Shown here: one piece after another, positions 38,826-48,694 of the stretch | How the letters are laid out: each line of letters begins with the position of its first letter | How positions within the stretch are numbered: the stretch's first letter is position 1 | NCBI GenBank assembly: GCA_945906455.1 | Contig: CAMDRB010000002.1 | Coordinates: 1-55,666 of the forward strand | Origin: Caenispirillum bisanense | GTDB lineage: Bacteria; Pseudomonadota; Alphaproteobacteria; Rhodospirillales; Rhodospirillaceae | Length of the DNA stretch: 55,666 nucleotides | Reading direction: 5' to 3' | Program-made: the position numbers and the translations under genes | The notes under the pieces: generated by a model | Told to the model about the DNA's origin: nothing | Databases searched by the model: none | The model's input: only the letters and a program-made list of their open reading frames with translations

Positions 38826-39623
38826 TTAGCCTAATCCCAATACATCGCGCATGGAATAAAGGCCCGGCGCGCGGCCTTTGGCCCACAACGCGGCCCGCAC
38901 GGCGCCCTTGGCGAAGATTTCGCGCGATGAAGCTTTGTGCGTGATTTCGATGCGTTCGCCGCCGGCGGCAAAAATCACGGTATGCTCGCCGACCACATCA
39001 CCGCCGCGCAAAGTCGCAAAGCCGATCTCGCCGGCGGGACGCAAGCCAACTTGGCCGTCGCGGGTTGTCCGTGCGACGTCTTTAAGATTGACTCTGCGGC
39101 CCAACGCCGCGGCTTCGCCCAAGCCCAGCGCCGTGCCCGAGGGCGCATCGACTTTGTGCCTGTGGTGCATCTCGAGAATCTCGACGTCGTATTCGCTGCC
39201 CAAGGTGGCGGCGAGTTTTTCAGTCAGTGCCAGCAACACGTTGACGCCGACGCTCATATTGGGGGCTTGAATGACCACGGCTTTTTTAGCGGCGGCGGCG
39301 ATGGCCGCACGCACGTCGTTACCCAGGCCGGTCGTGCCGATGACCAAGGCCTTGCCGGTGGCCGCCGCGAGTTCGGCGTGAATCTTGGTGGCCGCGGGCA
39401 CCGTGAAATCGATCAGCACGTCGCTGGCGACGAATAGCGCCCTGGTATCACTGGTGACCGCGACGCCTAGAACCTTCGCGCCGATCAGGAGGCCTAGGTC
39501 CTGGCCGATGGCGGGGCCCGACGGCTCGGTGCCCCCGGCCAACGCGGCGCCGGGCGTCGCCAGCACTTCCTGGATGAGCATCCGGCCCATGCGGCCCGCG
39601 CATCCGACAATCCCGATTTTCAT
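38826..39623 (-). CDS. dapB: 4-hydroxy-tetrahydrodipicolinate reductase
   Basis: The 265-residue protein has the NAD(P) motif VGCAGRMGRMLIQEV at the N-terminus. EMHHRHKVDAPSGTALGLGEA carries the catalytic His-His and Lys of DapB. It makes tetrahydrodipicolinate for lysine and diaminopimelate. It lies 88 bases after dnaJ and directly before nth. Confidence 0.97.
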   Translation of the reverse strand: MKIGIVGCAGRMGRMLIQEVLATPGAALAGGTEPSGPAIGQDLGLLIGAKVLGVAVTSDTRALFVASDVLIDFTVPAATKIHAELAAATGKALVIGTTGLGNDVRAAIAAAAKKAVVIQAPNMSVGVNVLLALTEKLAATLGSEYDVEILEMHHRHKVDAPSGTALGLGEAAALGRRVNLKDVARTTRDGQVGLRPAGEIGFATLRGGDVVGEHTVIFAAGGERIEITHKASSREIFAKGAVRAALWAKGRAPGLYSMRDVLGLG

Positions 39624-39711
39624 AACAAGCTCCGGCGTGCAACCACTCTAAGCGGTGCAACGTAGTCCCGACTGTCATCCCGGACAAGCCGCGCCGAAGC
39701 TGTGCGGCAGC

Positions 39712-40863
39712 CTACTTCGCCGTCGCCACGCCCAGGAAGTCCTTTACCTTGGCAAGGAAACTGGTGCATTCGGGGCTGTAGGTTGCGCTTTCTCCACCCT
39801 TCTCAAACTCTTCAAGCAATTTGCGCTGCTTGTCAGTGAGATTGACGGGCACCTCGACCGCCGCTTCCAGGAACATGTCGCCGCGCGCGGTCGAGCGCAA
39901 CACGCTCATGCCCTTGCCTTTGAGACGGAAGCGGTGGCCATTCTGGCAGCCCTTGGGGATTTGCACCTTTATCCGCGAGCCATCCACCACCGGCATCTCA
40001 ACTTCGCCGCCGAGCGTGGCCGTGGTCATAGGAAGGGGCATGCGCATGAACAGATTGGCGCCGTCGCGCTGAAACATGCGGTGGGGCGAAATCGCGAGAA
40101 AGATATACAAATCTCCGGCGGGCGCGCCGCTCAGGCCGCCTTCACCCTCGCTGGCGAGGCGAATGCGGGTACCTTCCTCAACGCCGGGCGGAATCGTGAC
40201 CTCGAGGGATTTTTCCTTGCGGGTGCGCCCGGCGCCACTGCATTTTGGACAAGGATCAGTGATCACTTGCCCGCCGCCGTGGCAGGTGGCGCAAACGCGT
40301 TCGACGGTGAAAAATCCCTGTTGACCGCGGATCTTGCCCGCACCTTTGCACCCCGGACATGTCGCGGGCGCGGCGCCATCCTTGCCACCGGAGCCCTTGC
40401 ATTTGTCGCAGGTGACACTGGACGGCACGGTGATCGAGGCCTTCTTGCCGTGGAAGGCCTCTTCGAGCGAGATTTCCATATTGTAGCGCAGGTCCTGGCC
40501 CCGCGCCTGACCGCGACCGCCACGGCCGCCGCGCCGACCGACCATGTCGCCGAACATCTCGTCGAAGATGTCGGCGAAGCCCGCGCCGAATTCGAAGCCG
40601 AAACCACCGCCGGCGCCGGCGCCGGCGCCCTGCTCGAAGGCGGCATGGCCATAGCGGTCGTAGGCCGCGCGCTTTTGCTCGTCGCGGAGGATTTCGTAAG
40701 CCTCGCTCAAGACCTTAAATTTGTGCTCGGCATCTTTGTTTCCCGGATTGCGGTCCGGGTGAAAATCCATGGCGAGCTTGCGATAGGACTTCTTGAGATC
40801 GTCGCCCGAAGCGCCTTTGGCAACGCCGAGAATTTCGTAGTAACACTTCTTCGCTGCGGCCAT
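39712..40863 (-). CDS. dnaJ: Chaperone DnaJ
   Basis: The 383-residue type I J-protein has a J domain with HPD in [15 protein letters not shown], then a Gly/Phe-rich linker (~75-115). Four zinc-binding repeats follow ([32 protein letters not shown]), then the substrate-binding C-terminal domains. It stimulates the DnaK ATPase and presents substrates. It follows dnaK after 91 bases that contain a strong hairpin. Confidence 0.98.
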   Translation of the reverse strand: MAAAKKCYYEILGVAKGASGDDLKKSYRKLAMDFHPDRNPGNKDAEHKFKVLSEAYEILRDEQKRAAYDRYGHAAFEQGAGAGAGGGFGFEFGAGFADIFDEMFGDMVGRRGGRGGRGQARGQDLRYNMEISLEEAFHGKKASITVPSSVTCDKCKGSGGKDGAAPATCPGCKGAGKIRGQQGFFTVERVCATCHGGGQVITDPCPKCSGAGRTRKEKSLEVTIPPGVEEGTRIRLASEGEGGLSGAPAGDLYIFLAISPHRMFQRDGANLFMRMPLPMTTATLGGEVEMPVVDGSRIKVQIPKGCQNGHRFRLKGKGMSVLRSTARGDMFLEAAVEVPVNLTDKQRKLLEEFEKGGESATYSPECTSFLAKVKDFLGVATAK

Positions 40864-40903
40864 TGGTTAGCGACGCTCCGTATTAATTTAGAGGCCTTCT
40901 TAT

Positions 40904-40929
40904 CCGGCGCGGAGATTCACCCGCGCCGG
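40904..40929 (-). other. Intercistronic hairpin between dnaK and dnaJ
   Basis: CCGGCGCGG (40904-40912) and CCGCGCCGG (40921-40929) form a perfect 9-bp stem with an 8-base loop. No U run follows on the minus strand, so it is more likely an mRNA-stabilising or processing element than a full terminator. It could lower dnaJ relative to dnaK. Confidence 0.55.
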
Positions 40930-40954
40930 GAAGGAATCTAGATCGAGTCAGCGC

Positions 40955-42865
40955 CTATTTCTTGTTCTTGTCGACTTCTTCAAAGTCGGCATCAACCACG
41001 TCGTCGTCCTTGGCTTCGCCCTCGTCGGCGCCGGCAGCACCCGCTGCGGCCGCCGCGGCCGGATCTTGCTTGTACATGGCTTCACCCATTTTCATTGACG
41101 CCTGCATCAAGGCGTCGGTCGCGCTCTTGATTTTCTCGGCATCGCCGGAATCGAGCACAGCCTTCACCTCGGCGAGTTTGGCTTCAATCTCGGCCTTATC
41201 GGCAGCGGGGATCTTGTCGCCGTGTTCCTTCAGGCTTTTCTCGGTCGAGTGTATCAGGCCATCGCCATGGTTGCGGGCGTCCACAGCGGCGCGACGGATT
41301 TTATCCTCTTCCGCGTGGGCTTCGGCGTCCTTGACCATTTTCTGAATGTCGGCCTCCGATAGACCCCCCGAGGCCTGGATGCGGATCTGCTGTTCCTTGC
41401 CGGTGGCTTTGTCCTTAGCCGAGACGTTGACAATACCGTTGGCGTCGATATCGAAGGTAACCTCCACCTGCGGCACACCGCGCGGCGCCGAAGGAATACC
41501 GACGAGATCAAACTGGCCGAGCATTTTATTGTCGGCCGCCATTTCGCGTTCGCCCTGGAATACACGGATCGTCACGGCGTTCTGACTATCCTCGGCCGTC
41601 GAGAATACCTGGCTCTTGCGCGTGGGAATCGTGGTGTTGCGCTCGATCAGTCGGGTGAACACCCCGCCCAACGTTTCGATGCCCAGCGACAGCGGCGTGA
41701 CGTCCAGCAACAACACGTCCTTGACGTCGCCCTTCAGAACGCCGCCTTGAATGGCCGCGCCCAACGCCACGACTTCGTCCGGGTTCACGCCCTTGTGCGG
41801 TTCGCGGCCGAAGAACTGCTTTACGACTTCCTGAACCTTGGGCATGCGGGTCATGCCGCCGACCAAGATGACTTCTTGAATCTCGCTGGCCTTGAGGCCG
41901 GCGTCCTTGAGTGCCTTCCTGCAGGGCTCAACGGTGCGCTGGATGAGGTCATCCACCAGGGCTTCGAGCTTGGCGCGGGTAAGTTTGATGTTGAGGTGTT
42001 TCGGACCCGAGGCGTCAGCCGTGATGAACGGCAGATTTACGTCGGTCTGCACCGAGCTGGAAAGCTCAATCTTGGCCTTTTCGGCGGCTTCCTTTAAGCG
42101 TTGAAGCGCCAACTTGTCCTTGCGCAGGTCGATACCGGCATCTTTTTTGAACTCGTCGGCCAGATGGTCGATGATACGCGCGTCGAAATCCTCACCGCCT
42201 AGGAAGGTATCGCCGTTGGTGGACTTTACCTCGAAAACGCCGTCGCCGATTTCCAACACGGACACATCGAATGTGCCGCCGCCCAAGTCATAGACGGCGA
42301 TGATGCCCGAGCCTTTTCTATCCATGCCGTAGGCGAGCGCTGCTGCCGTCGGTTCATTGATGATGCGCAGCACATTGAGGCCGGCGATCTTGCCCGCATC
42401 CTTGGTGGCTTGGCGCTGGCTGTCGTTGAAATAAGCCGGAACGGTGATCACGGCTTCGGTGACTTTTTCGCCGAGATAGGATTCGGCGGTCTCTTTCATC
42501 TTCTGCAGGATGAACGCGGAAACTTGGCTGGGCGAATACTTTTCGCCGCGCACTTCGACCCAGGCATCGCCGTTATCGCCCTTGAGGATCTTGTAGGGCA
42601 CGAGTTTCTTGTCTTTTTCGACCATGGGGTCGTCGCTGCGCCGTCCGATGAGGCGCTTGATAGCGAACAGTGTCGCTTCGGGATTGGTCACGGCTTGGCG
42701 CTTGGCGGGCTGGCCAACCAAGCGTTCACCTGATTCGGTGAAGGCCACCTGCGAGGGCGTGGTGCGGGCACCCTCGGCGTTCTCGATGACGCGGGCGCTC
42801 TTGCCCTCCATCACCGCGACGCAGGAATTTGTTGTGCCGAGATCGATCCCAATAACTTTAGCCAT
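40955..42865 (-). CDS. dnaK: Chaperone DnaK (Hsp70)
   Basis: The 636-residue protein opens with [21 protein letters not shown]. It has the ATPase blocks [13 protein letters not shown] and [21 protein letters not shown], the interdomain linker [19 protein letters not shown], and an acidic tail ending [12 protein letters not shown]. It is the first gene of dnaK-dnaJ. AGAGGA precedes the ATG, and a heat-shock-type promoter lies at 43006-43034. No CIRCE element is present. Confidence 0.99.
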   Translation of the reverse strand: MAKVIGIDLGTTNSCVAVMEGKSARVIENAEGARTTPSQVAFTESGERLVGQPAKRQAVTNPEATLFAIKRLIGRRSDDPMVEKDKKLVPYKILKGDNGDAWVEVRGEKYSPSQVSAFILQKMKETAESYLGEKVTEAVITVPAYFNDSQRQATKDAGKIAGLNVLRIINEPTAAALAYGMDRKGSGIIAVYDLGGGTFDVSVLEIGDGVFEVKSTNGDTFLGGEDFDARIIDHLADEFKKDAGIDLRKDKLALQRLKEAAEKAKIELSSSVQTDVNLPFITADASGPKHLNIKLTRAKLEALVDDLIQRTVEPCRKALKDAGLKASEIQEVILVGGMTRMPKVQEVVKQFFGREPHKGVNPDEVVALGAAIQGGVLKGDVKDVLLLDVTPLSLGIETLGGVFTRLIERNTTIPTRKSQVFSTAEDSQNAVTIRVFQGEREMAADNKMLGQFDLVGIPSAPRGVPQVEVTFDIDANGIVNVSAKDKATGKEQQIRIQASGGLSEADIQKMVKDAEAHAEEDKIRRAAVDARNHGDGLIHSTEKSLKEHGDKIPAADKAEIEAKLAEVKAVLDSGDAEKIKSATDALMQASMKMGEAMYKQDPAAAAAAGAAGADEGEAKDDDVVDADFEEVDKNKK

Positions 42866-43005
42866 ATCTACGTCCTCTTTTCAGCGGCAGACATCGAGAG
42901 CCCCGGAAGGCGCACGGGATATCCCCAGGATTAAGACATATGTCGTGAGACGGCGGAGACGGGCGGTGTCCCCTCACGCCGGCGTCATAGTTGCTCTGGG
43001 GCGGT

Positions 43006-43034
43006 ATATAAGGGGGGGCATTCCGGGCTGCAAC
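43006..43034 (-). promoter_or_regulatory. Predicted sigma32 (RpoH) promoter of dnaK
   Basis: On the minus strand, GTTG (43031-43034) and CTTATAT (43006-43012) are 18 bases apart. This fits the alphaproteobacterial RpoH pattern CTTG-N17/18-CYTATNT with one mismatch. A run of seven C overlaps the upstream edge of the -10. The rest of the 289-base region up to alkB at 43155 shows no CIRCE inverted repeat. Confidence 0.6.
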
Positions 43035-43154
43035 GCCTAGGTGATTCTTTTTGCCGGTGAATTTGCGGGAATTTGGGGCATAAAATCAGCTTCCGGGCAC
43101 GAAATTTCGGGTTTCGGCCAGTGCGTGAGCTCCGATTTGCCTAGGTTAAAGTCC

Positions 43155-43799
43155 ATGGAGCTGCTTTTCCCCCAACCTGATCTGCCGCCGGTCGTACCGG
43201 ACGGGATTATTTTGCTGGTCGGGGCGGCAGATCTGCCGGGTCAGCAGCGCCTGCTGGCTGCCTTGGATAGGGTCCTGCGGGCGGAACCGCCCGCACAAGC
43301 TCGCGTCAAAGGCGGCGGCCTGACCTCAGCGGCCATGACCAACTGTGGACAGGTCGGGTGGTGGAGCGATACCAAAGGCTACCGTTACCAGCCCAATTGC
43401 CCGGGTACAGGCCGGCCCTGGCCGCCGATCCCCACCGAATTCACTGAATTGATTCAGAGGCTTACCATGCAAAGTCCGTGGCCGGACTTCTGCCCGGACG
43501 CATGCCTGATCAATTACTACGGTCCGGGAGCAAAAATGGGTCTGCACCAGGACCGCGACGAAAAGGATTTTTCCCAGCCGATCATCACGGTCTCCCTGGG
43601 CGATTCGGCCGACTTCCTGGTGGGCGGCATGGCCCGCCGCGAGCGGCCGGAAGTGATCAAACTCGGCAGCGGCGATGTGCTGCTCATGGGCGGTGCCAGT
43701 CGTATGCGCTTCCATGGCGTGCGAAAAATTTATCCGGGCACAAGCCCGCTCGAAGGTGTCACCGGACGTTACAGCCTGACGTTCAGGAAGGCGCTTTAG
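43155..43799 (+). CDS. alkB: AlkB-like 2-oxoglutarate/Fe(II) DNA dealkylase
   Basis: The 214-residue protein has the iron ligands His131 and Asp133 (LHQDRDE) and His187 (MRFHGVRK), at the E. coli AlkB positions. The 2-oxoglutarate arginine lies in RYSLTFRK. It oxidatively removes methyl groups from 1-methyladenine and 3-methylcytosine. ATG 43155 gives the standard length; the open frame back to 43041 is not conserved. It is divergent from dnaK and overlaps the convergent GNAT gene by four bases. Confidence 0.93.
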   Translation: MELLFPQPDLPPVVPDGIILLVGAADLPGQQRLLAALDRVLRAEPPAQARVKGGGLTSAAMTNCGQVGWWSDTKGYRYQPNCPGTGRPWPPIPTEFTELIQRLTMQSPWPDFCPDACLINYYGPGAKMGLHQDRDEKDFSQPIITVSLGDSADFLVGGMARRERPEVIKLGSGDVLLMGGASRMRFHGVRKIYPGTSPLEGVTGRYSLTFRKAL

Positions 43800-44629
43800 C
43801 CCTCGAAAAAGGCGACGCCATAGTCGCCGATGATCTCGAATCCAAGAGCCTCATAAGCTTTGCGCGCTGGCAGATTGGAGTCGTCGGTGAACAAAACCGC
43901 GCGCGTGACGCCGGCCACTTGCGCGGCCTTGAGCGCGGCCGCTACGACCCGGCGCCCATAGCCGCGACCGCGCAACGCAGGCGGTGTCCATACGCCGCCA
44001 ATCTGCACGGCCCCAGGTACCCGGCAGGCGAACAAGGCGAGTGCAACGGGTCCGTCGTTCTCCAGAATATGGACCGCACCTTCCCGAACGAGGCGCGCCA
44101 TTTCTTCTTGGGCGGCGGTACGCGACTCCGCGATATCGGCGGCGCGTAACGATTCGATATTGTACGCCACCCGCCACGGTACGATGACTTCCAGATCGGC
44201 AGGAGTTGCAAGGCGGCAGCGTAAGTCGCGGATCGGCGGCATGCGCATATTTGCAATATCGAGCGAATATAATACTTCCGATTTTACGATACGCGCCGAC
44301 GTTAGGCCGAAGGCGGCCATCGTGGTTTTCACCTGATCCAAGGGACCAAGAATTCCGAGTACCTTATTTTGCCCGGTCGCCGCGCGGGCAACTTCGGCCG
44401 TGGCCTCGGGCGCTTGAAGAATGATGTTTGTGTACAGCGGATAGTAAGCGGCCACGCTGAGCATGCGGGTGCCGTCAAGCCGCGCCGCGTATTTGCCGGC
44501 ATAGGGCCCATCGCTGCCGATCGGCGTCGCGCGTAAATTCGAGCGCAAGATCATCGACGCTGCCCAACGCTGCGTCAAAAAATCCTCGAGGGCCGGCGTG
44601 TCTTCCGCTGTCAGTACCCGAATCGTCAT
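43796..44629 (-). CDS. GNAT-family N-acetyltransferase, two-domain type
   Basis: The 277-residue protein has a degenerate N-terminal GNAT-like half. A C-terminal catalytic domain carries the acetyl-CoA loop TPPALRGRGYGRRVVAAAL and the ending AVLFTDDSNLPARKAYEALGF. The substrate is unknown. It starts 16 bases after the sorbosone-dehydrogenase-like gene and may be the last gene of the hrcA-grpE transcript. Confidence 0.83.
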   Translation of the reverse strand: MTIRVLTAEDTPALEDFLTQRWAASMILRSNLRATPIGSDGPYAGKYAARLDGTRMLSVAAYYPLYTNIILQAPEATAEVARAATGQNKVLGILGPLDQVKTTMAAFGLTSARIVKSEVLYSLDIANMRMPPIRDLRCRLATPADLEVIVPWRVAYNIESLRAADIAESRTAAQEEMARLVREGAVHILENDGPVALALFACRVPGAVQIGGVWTPPALRGRGYGRRVVAAALKAAQVAGVTRAVLFTDDSNLPARKAYEALGFEIIGDYGVAFFEG

Positions 44630-44645
44630 CGGCGGAAGATTTCGG

Positions 44646-45908
44646 CTACTTCCCGGTATAGCTCACGCGGAAGATAGTATTGGAGACGTCGTCGGCGATC
44701 AGCAAACTACCGTCTTTAGCGACGGCAACGCCTGCCGGGCGGCCCCAGAGTTCCGCCTTCTCACCGCTGACAGGCCAGAAGCCACTGGCGAAAATCATGT
44801 AGTCGCCGAGGGGCCGCTTGTTCTCGAACGGAACATAAGCGACGAAGTAGGCGCGCGGGTCGGCCGCGTTCCACGAGCCGTGGAGCGCGACAAAGGCGCC
44901 GCCCCGATATTCCCTGGGGAATTGGGTCGCGTTGTAGAAGGTGAGGCCGAGAGGTGCCGAGTGCGAGCGGAACGGCAAGTCGGGCACGATCGCCTTGACC
45001 ACGAGGTCGGGGCGTTTATCGGCAAAGCCTTGCTGACGGTTCTGCCCCAGATAACTGTAGGGCCAGCCGTAGAAACCCTGGTCCGCTACGCGCGTGAGAT
45101 AGTCGGGGACAAGTTCGTCGCCGAGCGTGTCGCGTTCGTTGACCACGGTGTAGAGATCGGTGGTGCCGGGATAGAACGCCGTGCCGACGGCATTGCGCAG
45201 ACCGCTGGCAAAGGTCCGTTGATTGCTTGCCTTCATGCCCGCCGCGTCGAGCGTGAATTCCTGGATGGTCGCGCGCGGGAGCGGCTCTTCGCCTAGATTG
45301 CCGTTGGAGCCGATGGAAACCAAAAGCTTGGTGCCGTCGGGGCTGACATTGACGTTGCGGGTGGAATGGCCGCTGCCCGGGCCGAGGCTGCCTTCGGGCG
45401 TAACTAATGTCTGCTTTTCCCGGGCCACGGTATCGCCAGGCGTATAGGGAATGCGCCATACGCCGACGGTGTCACCGACGTAGACCGCGCCCCGCGCGAA
45501 GGCGATGCCGTAGGCGGTTCTGAAACCATCGGCAAATGTCGTGACGAGTTCGGCCTTGCCGTCGCCGTCGGCATCGCGGAGCAGCGTGATCTTGCCGGGA
45601 TTTTGTTCGGCGAGCATAACGTCGCCGTTGGCGGCGACGCTCATATTGCGCGCATGGCTGAGTTTTTCGGCGAAGACATTGACGGCAAACCCCGGCGGCA
45701 CATTCAAGGTCGCATTGGCGGGCTTGGGTATGATCATCGGGCGGTTAGCTTTGCTGGGCGTATCGCCAGGTTTGGCTAGCGCGTTGAGATCGATCTTGAT
45801 CCGGGTGCCGGGCGTTTGTTGGGCACCGGCGGGAACCGGCAGGGAAATGAGTCCAACGCCAAACACCGCTCCAAACATGGCACCGGTGGCAATCAACCGT
45901 CTTGTCAT
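44646..45908 (-). CDS. Secreted PQQ-type sugar dehydrogenase, L-sorbosone dehydrogenase family
   Basis: The 420-residue protein has a signal peptide (MTRRLIATGAMFGAVFGVGL...PAGAQ). Its beta-propeller body contains GFAVNVFAEKLSHARNMSVAANGDVMLAE, GSGHSTRNVNVSPDGTKLLVSIGS and VALHGSWNAADPRAYFVAYVPF, as in the SNDH and soluble glucose dehydrogenase group. Some members lack proven PQQ activity. It starts 29 bases after the grpE stop with GGGAG upstream, which suggests co-expression with heat-shock genes. Confidence 0.83.
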   Translation of the reverse strand: MTRRLIATGAMFGAVFGVGLISLPVPAGAQQTPGTRIKIDLNALAKPGDTPSKANRPMIIPKPANATLNVPPGFAVNVFAEKLSHARNMSVAANGDVMLAEQNPGKITLLRDADGDGKAELVTTFADGFRTAYGIAFARGAVYVGDTVGVWRIPYTPGDTVAREKQTLVTPEGSLGPGSGHSTRNVNVSPDGTKLLVSIGSNGNLGEEPLPRATIQEFTLDAAGMKASNQRTFASGLRNAVGTAFYPGTTDLYTVVNERDTLGDELVPDYLTRVADQGFYGWPYSYLGQNRQQGFADKRPDLVVKAIVPDLPFRSHSAPLGLTFYNATQFPREYRGGAFVALHGSWNAADPRAYFVAYVPFENKRPLGDYMIFASGFWPVSGEKAELWGRPAGVAVAKDGSLLIADDVSNTIFRVSYTGK

Positions 45909-45937
45909 TGCTTCGCTCCCTTCTAAAAAATCGCGTC

Positions 45938-46591
45938 TCAGATCGTCGTATTCACTCCCGTCGGGCTCGCGCCACTCGGGCCGCTCGCATTTCCCGGCGC
46001 GCCGGCATCGCGTCGCGGCCCACCCTTGGAGACCACCACCATGGCGGGGCGCAGAAGGCGCTCGTGGATCATATACCCGTCTTGAAAAACCTGCACGATA
46101 GTACCGTTGGGGACAGCCGGATTTTCGACTTCCTGAATGGCGTTGTGGAGGTTGGCGTCGAAGGGCTGATTGATCACATTCATGCGCCGCACGCCCTGAT
46201 TCTCGAGGACGGTCTCCAACTCCTTCTCCGTCAGCTCGACGCCGGTAGCGAGATTCTTGAGGGTCTCGTTGGCGGCGCGGCTGCCGGGCGGGGCCGCGAG
46301 CAAGGCGCGGCCGAGATTATCGGCCACATGCAACAGGGCCCTGGCGATATTCGAGACCGCGTACTTGGCGTTGTCCGCGATGCGTTTCTCGGCGCGCTTG
46401 CCGGCATTTTCGGCTTCGGCAACTGCCAGCAGCTTTTCATTCTTTAGTTTTTCGACAAGCGCTTCTAGCTCAGCGATGCGTGCCTCGGGATTCGGTCCCG
46501 GCGCGCCGCTTCCAGCGGGCGGCGCTTCGAAGGGAGCGTCGGCTGAGGGGCCGAAGGGCGGAGCGTCGGGTTCGGGTGCAGGGTTCGTCAT
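45938..46591 (-). CDS. grpE: Nucleotide exchange factor GrpE
   Basis: The 217-residue protein has a Pro/Ala-rich N-terminus and a long coiled coil (ARIAELEALVEKLKNEKLLAVAEAENAGKRAEKR, ~50-90). The C-terminal GrpE signature is GVRRMNVINQPFDANLHNAIQEVENPAVPNGTIVQVFQDGYMIHERLLRPAMV. It releases ADP from DnaK. ATG 46591 was chosen because the longer frame (to 46807) overlaps hrcA. It lies 65 bases after hrcA. Confidence 0.97.
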   Translation of the reverse strand: MTNPAPEPDAPPFGPSADAPFEAPPAGSGAPGPNPEARIAELEALVEKLKNEKLLAVAEAENAGKRAEKRIADNAKYAVSNIARALLHVADNLGRALLAAPPGSRAANETLKNLATGVELTEKELETVLENQGVRRMNVINQPFDANLHNAIQEVENPAVPNGTIVQVFQDGYMIHERLLRPAMVVVSKGGPRRDAGAPGNASGPSGASPTGVNTTI

Positions 46592-46656
46592 GATTCTGAG
46601 TCTTTTTTCTAAAATCCGATTAAGCGGTTTTGGGACCGGGTGGACAATTGGATGAG

Positions 46657-47727
46657 CTATTGTTCGAGCATTCTCCCGACAAGCTTTGCCGTGTAATCCA
46701 CCATCGGGATGATGCGGGCGTAGTTGAGGCGCGTTGGGCCGATGACTCCGATGGCGCCGACGATCTGTTCGCGCGCGTTCTGAAAGGGTGCCACCACCAT
46801 CGAACACCCGGCCATGCCGAAAAGTTCGTTGTGCGCGCCAATGAAAATCTGCACGCCTTCGCCGCGGCCAACCAGGTCAAGCACGCGCAGCATTTGTTCA
46901 CGCGCCTCCAGCACCGTAAACAAATGGCGGATGCTGGCAAGATCTTCGATCGCCGTGACGTTGTTGAGCAGATTCGATTGGCCCTTGATGATCAGCGCGG
47001 CATCGCGTCCGCCGACATTGGCCTGGCCGCTCCAGGTGGCAAGCCCGGCTTTGACAACCTTGGCCGTGAGTTCATCGAGCTGCGCGCGGCGCGAGTTGAG
47101 GTCGGCGAGAATGTCGGTCGCGGCCTCGGCGATGGTTTTGCCGGCCAGATGAGCGGCGAGATAGTTCCCGGCCTCGATCAACGTCGAGGGCGGCAGGTCC
47201 GGGGGTACGTCGATCAAGCGGTTTTCCACGACGCCGCTTTCATTGACCATAACCACCAGCGCGCGACCGGGTTTTAGATTGACGATTTCGATGTGCTTAA
47301 GCGGCGATTCAATCTTGGGGGCAAGGACCAGACTGGCGCACTGGGCGAGGCCCGCGAGCGTGCCGGTGGCCTGCGCCAGCACATCCTCGGACGACCGCCC
47401 GGCGGCTTGGCAGTGGGCGTCGATCGTCCGGCGCTCCTCGGCATCTATCCCTCCGACTTGGAGGATGCCGCTGACGAACATGCGCAAGCCGGCCTCGGTC
47501 GGTAGGCGGCCGGCGGAGGTGTGGGGAGCAAAGAGCAGGCCGGAATATTCGAGGTCCGCCATGACGTTGCGGATGGAGGCCGGCGACAGGGCGCCATTCA
47601 ACTTGCGGGCGATCGTCCGGGATCCGACCGGCTCACCGGTTTCCACATAGGCATCGACGATGTGACGGAAGATTTCCCGCGACCGTTCGTTCAAGGCGAC
47701 GACACCGTGAGCGTTGGCGGCGATCAT
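46657..47727 (-). CDS. hrcA: Heat-inducible transcription repressor HrcA
   Basis: The 356-residue protein has an N-terminal winged helix (LNERSREIFRHIVDAYVETGEPVGSRTIARKL; SPASIRNVMADLEYSGLLFAPHTSAGRLPTEAGLRMFV). The C-terminal HrcA domain contains IGAHNELFGMAGCSMVVAPF and IGVIGPTRLNYARIIPMVDY. It represses chaperone genes through CIRCE. No CIRCE site is found in this window, so its targets (probably groESL) lie elsewhere. Confidence 0.97.
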   Translation of the reverse strand: MIAANAHGVVALNERSREIFRHIVDAYVETGEPVGSRTIARKLNGALSPASIRNVMADLEYSGLLFAPHTSAGRLPTEAGLRMFVSGILQVGGIDAEERRTIDAHCQAAGRSSEDVLAQATGTLAGLAQCASLVLAPKIESPLKHIEIVNLKPGRALVVMVNESGVVENRLIDVPPDLPPSTLIEAGNYLAAHLAGKTIAEAATDILADLNSRRAQLDELTAKVVKAGLATWSGQANVGGRDAALIIKGQSNLLNNVTAIEDLASIRHLFTVLEAREQMLRVLDLVGRGEGVQIFIGAHNELFGMAGCSMVVAPFQNAREQIVGAIGVIGPTRLNYARIIPMVDYTAKLVGRMLEQ

Positions 47728-47774
47728 GTGTGTTCTGACCGATGGCAGCGAACATATGTCATGTGGATGCCCGC

Positions 47775-47803
47775 TATGTAAGCCGCGAAGCCGGGTCCGT
47801 CAA
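47775..47803 (-). promoter_or_regulatory. Predicted hrcA-grpE promoter, sigma70 and sigma32-like
   Basis: On the minus strand, TTGACG (47798-47803) and TACATA (47775-47780) are 17 bases apart, a good sigma70 pair. The same bases read as ATTG-N18-CTTACAT resemble the RpoH-type promoter of dnaK (GTTG-N18-CTTATAT). The start would lie about 40 bases before hrcA. Confidence 0.55.
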
Positions 47804-47945
47804 TGCACCCGCCCCAGGGCATAAACCAGGCGGCCGGCGCTGCTTTGACCCTGCCCGAAGGGGGTGTTAGACGAGGCTCCGGCGGTTCCTGATTGCCCCC
47901 GCCCTGGCCTCAACACCGGATACCCGCCATGCCCCCATACTCGCC

Positions 47946-48692
47946 ATGAACACTGATCGCTTCATCGGACGCCCGTCGAAACGCAGCCCCAGCGCGCTCA
48001 GGGACGTGAGTTTCGAACTGGGCGTCAGCAAGCACGCCGAGGGTTCCTGTCTGGTCAAGTTCGGCGATACCCACGTCCTTTGCCTCGCCTCCGTCGAGGA
48101 GCAGCTCCCGCCCTGGCTAAAGAACAGCGGCAAGGGCTGGGTGACGGCGGAATACGGCATGCTGCCGCGCGCCACCAATACCCGTATGCCGCGCGAAGCC
48201 GCCAAGGGCGGCCAGTCGGGCCGTACGCAAGAGATTCAGCGCCTGATCGGGCGGGCCTTGCGCGCGGTGACTGATATTCGCGGCTTCGGAGAAATTCAGG
48301 TGCGCGTCGATTGCGATGTGATTCAGGCCGACGGCGGCACCCGCACGGCAGGCATCACCGGTGCCTACCTCGCACTCCACCAAGCCTTCGCCACCATGAA
48401 GCGCGTTGGGGCGATCAGCAAGATTCCGTTGCGCGAACCTGTCGCCGCTATCAGTTGCGGACTTTACCAAGGAACCGCGGTCTTGGACTTGGATTACGCC
48501 GAGGACTCGAAGGCGCAGGCCGACGCCAATTTCGTGTTAACGGCCTCGGGCAAAATCGTCGAGATCCAAGGCACGGCGGAGGATCACCCGTTCGCGGAAT
48601 CCGAATTCCTTGCCTTGCTCGAACTCGCCAAAACCGGGATCGCACATCTGGTTGGCCTGCAGCGCGCGGCATTGTTGAAGGCCGGACTGTAA
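47946..48692 (+). CDS. rph: Ribonuclease PH
   Basis: The 248-residue phosphorolytic exoribonuclease has [38 protein letters not shown] and [17 protein letters not shown]. The catalytic region is [26 protein letters not shown] and [16 protein letters not shown]. It trims tRNA 3' ends. It is divergent from hrcA and immediately followed by rdgB. Confidence 0.98.
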   Translation: MNTDRFIGRPSKRSPSALRDVSFELGVSKHAEGSCLVKFGDTHVLCLASVEEQLPPWLKNSGKGWVTAEYGMLPRATNTRMPREAAKGGQSGRTQEIQRLIGRALRAVTDIRGFGEIQVRVDCDVIQADGGTRTAGITGAYLALHQAFATMKRVGAISKIPLREPVAAISCGLYQGTAVLDLDYAEDSKAQADANFVLTASGKIVEIQGTAEDHPFAESEFLALLELAKTGIAHLVGLQRAALLKAGL

Positions 48693-48694
48693 AC

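Noticed and set aside
40609-40632. Repeated GCCGGC units in dnaJ as a microsatellite
   Set aside because: They encode the Gly-rich linker expected between the J domain and zinc fingers.
39655-40941. A 428-codon plus-strand frame opposite dnaJ
   Set aside because: It mirrors dnaJ third-codon bias and matches no family known to me.
43013-43019. Seven-base homopolymer at the dnaK promoter as a phase-variable switch
   Set aside because: C-rich bases upstream of -10 are normal for RpoH promoters, and an essential chaperone is an unlikely phase-variable target.
42866-43154. CIRCE (TTAGCACTC-N9-GAGTGCTAA) upstream of dnaK, and likewise upstream of hrcA
   Set aside because: Both regions were read on both strands and no such inverted repeat is present.
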